Assembly (NCBI RefSeq): GCF_003073045.1
Contig: NC_037596.1
Span: 14,511,012 to 14,575,011 of the forward strand
DNA from: Pomacea canaliculata
Taxonomy: Eukaryota > Mollusca > Gastropoda > Architaenioglossa > Ampullariidae
Length of the DNA stretch: 64,000 nt
Direction: 5' to 3'
A program made the translations under genes and the position numbers. A model generated the notes under the pieces. That model did no database searches and was not told the origin of the DNA. It worked only from the letters and a program-made list of their open reading frames with translations. Shown in pieces: positions 62,798-64,000 of this stretch. Each line of letters opens with the position of its first letter. Within the stretch, counting starts at the first letter, position 1.

Positions 62798-62955
62798 TAC
62801 GCTGGTGGGCAGCTGAGTAAGGCTGAGAGAGCGAATGATACATGTGAGAAAGAATGTTTGGCTGTGATTTTTGGCATTCAGAAATTTAACTAGTATCTCT
62901 ATGGGCGAGAGTTTGTGCTAGAAAGGGATCGCAAGCACCTGGTATTCTTGTATCA
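62798..62955 (+). mobile_element. Ty3/gypsy-like RNase H scrap
   Basis: Frame encodes AGGQLSKAERANDTCEKECL, AVIFGIQKF, a TAG, then YLYGREFVLERDRKHLVFL. The pattern L-S-x-A-E-x-x-x-x-x-x-E-K-E-C-L-A-V and YLYGREF is that of the RNase H segment in Ty3/gypsy-type retrotransposon polyproteins. The internal stop and missing flanks show a dead fragment. It replaces the normal continuation of the repeat block after CTTAGTCTCTTGTAA. Confidence 0.75.
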
Positions 62956-62999
62956 TTAATTCATTAATTAAATTAATTAAATCATTAATTTATTTGATA

Positions 63000-63514
63000 C
63001 TTCTCGGTACTTCCACCTGGTAGGTTCTGATGATAATCGTTTTTTATTTTTTTTTTTTTTTTTTTGGGGGGGGGGTTCCTCCTTATATCGACGTTTGATT
63101 TCTCAAGGGAACCTACTGTGAATGAACATCTGTAACTGTAAGGGGGTTACTTCCCTTAGCCTGCATTAAAACAGCATCTTAGGGTGTTAGGAGAAAACAA
63201 AATTGTTAATTCGAAACACCTACCTAAACACTTGTACAAACAGACAAACGTTCGATCACACTTTCAAGACAGACATGCGCTGTGACTGCAAGAGAGGATA
63301 CCTTACATTCCCAAGATACAAGTTGAAAAATCAAAGGGAAAATCGGTAGATGCTATGATGTATGTTTACTTTCACAAGCAATTCAATATAACATCAGATT
63401 CATCGTAATTTATCTTCAGTGAGCATTTTGTAATCACGAATTTCATGGCCTAGACACTGATGGGTACATTGACAGTTGTATTAACTCTTCCTGGGTGTCA
63501 GGTCAGTAACATTG
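63000..63514. repeat. Inverted arylsulfatase 3'-flank repeat
   Basis: Reverse complement of 46092-46420 and 47560-47740, with a T-run and G-run at 63047-63076. It follows the stop of the arylsulfatase exon fragment on the minus strand. Confidence 0.8.
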
Positions 63515-63857
63515 TTAGGCTGCATTGGCTGCATCACACCACCCGGGTGTCCAGTCTTCACCACCACCAGGCATGTTGGGATCCATACCTGAGATCTGAG
63601 CAGGTATTCTTCTCGCCTTCTCCTTGTTAAAATAATTCATCACGATGCTCATTTGCTGGGTGTATTGCGGGTCTTGAGACAAATCGTTTATTTCGTAAGG
63701 GTCGTTGTCCAAGTCGAACAACATATACCCTCTGCAATCTTCCACGTTTTCGGGGAGAGTTGTGTTAACGCCTGGAAGAGGATTGTACCACCGACCGCTT
63801 GTATGGTAGACGAGCTTCAACTGGCCAACTCTTACAGCTCCTTCATCCAGCCACATC
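63515..63857 (-). pseudogene. Arylsulfatase last-exon fragment, open frame
   Basis: Minus strand encodes MWLDEGAVRVGQLKLVYHTS, MLFDLDNDPYEINDLSQD, MSIVMNYFNKEKARRIPAQ and DWTPGWCDAANAA, clearly the last exon of the 42.6/54.3 kb type with conservative changes. The match starts at the Met of QMWLD; the first part of the exon is replaced by repeat-block sequence also found near 28020-28110. The frame is undamaged. Further exons could lie beyond the window end but would not join through a normal acceptor. Confidence 0.85.
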
Positions 63858-64000
63858 TCATGAGTGAAGTCTGTATACAGAACATATTCTGTCAGACAAA
63901 CGCATTGTCGCGAAAGGTCTTTTCTGGGGAAGGTCCCTTGGGTGCACATTAAAGATTTTCGAATACCGCTGACAAGGGAAAGGGACTGAATTTCTCTTAT

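Overview
The window is intron-rich, AT-rich eukaryotic DNA, almost certainly from an animal. Genes are split by short introns with GT/AG borders. Decayed non-LTR retrotransposons, MITE-like elements and long trinucleotide microsatellites are common, and there is no operon-like packing. A lineage-specific family of tandem arylsulfatases next to KDZ-type transposase genes fits a marine mollusc best. That assignment is inference; no marker gene proves it.

Layout. 1-5.0 kb (+): an apparently intact 11-exon KDZ-type transposase gene whose 5' end lies outside the window. 6-12 kb: a weak TIR element and four fragments of LINE open reading frames, one ending in a poly(A) tail. 12.4-18 kb (-): a candidate split gene with an HMG-box-like N-terminus. 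It contains an exact 224-bp tandem array in which a 60-nt exon and its splice sites are repeated about five times. 19-24 kb: degenerate repeats, an isolated arylsulfatase last exon, and a LINE reverse transcriptase interrupted by a 530-bp TIR element. 24-37 kb: shuffled repeat blocks around a complete three-exon arylsulfatase gene (30.4-32.1 kb, -), with several decayed arylsulfatase exons on both strands. 37.7-59.2 kb: a direct duplication with offset about 11.7 kb. Each copy carries a six-exon arylsulfatase gene with a TATA box and a non-coding first exon. 59-64 kb: inverted and rearranged copies of the same repeat blocks, a Ty3/gypsy-like RNase H scrap, and another arylsulfatase last exon.

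The central theme is an actively rearranging arylsulfatase cluster with at least ten loci or fragments. Two subfamilies are visible: one keeps the sulfatase signature Cys-Thr-Pro-Ser-Arg, the other has Cys-Ser-Met-Ser-Arg. The two recent duplicates carry different single-base indels in different exons. No tRNA, rRNA or CRISPR array was recognised by eye. All exon borders were read from the sequence by matching splice consensus and codon phase; no transcript data were available.
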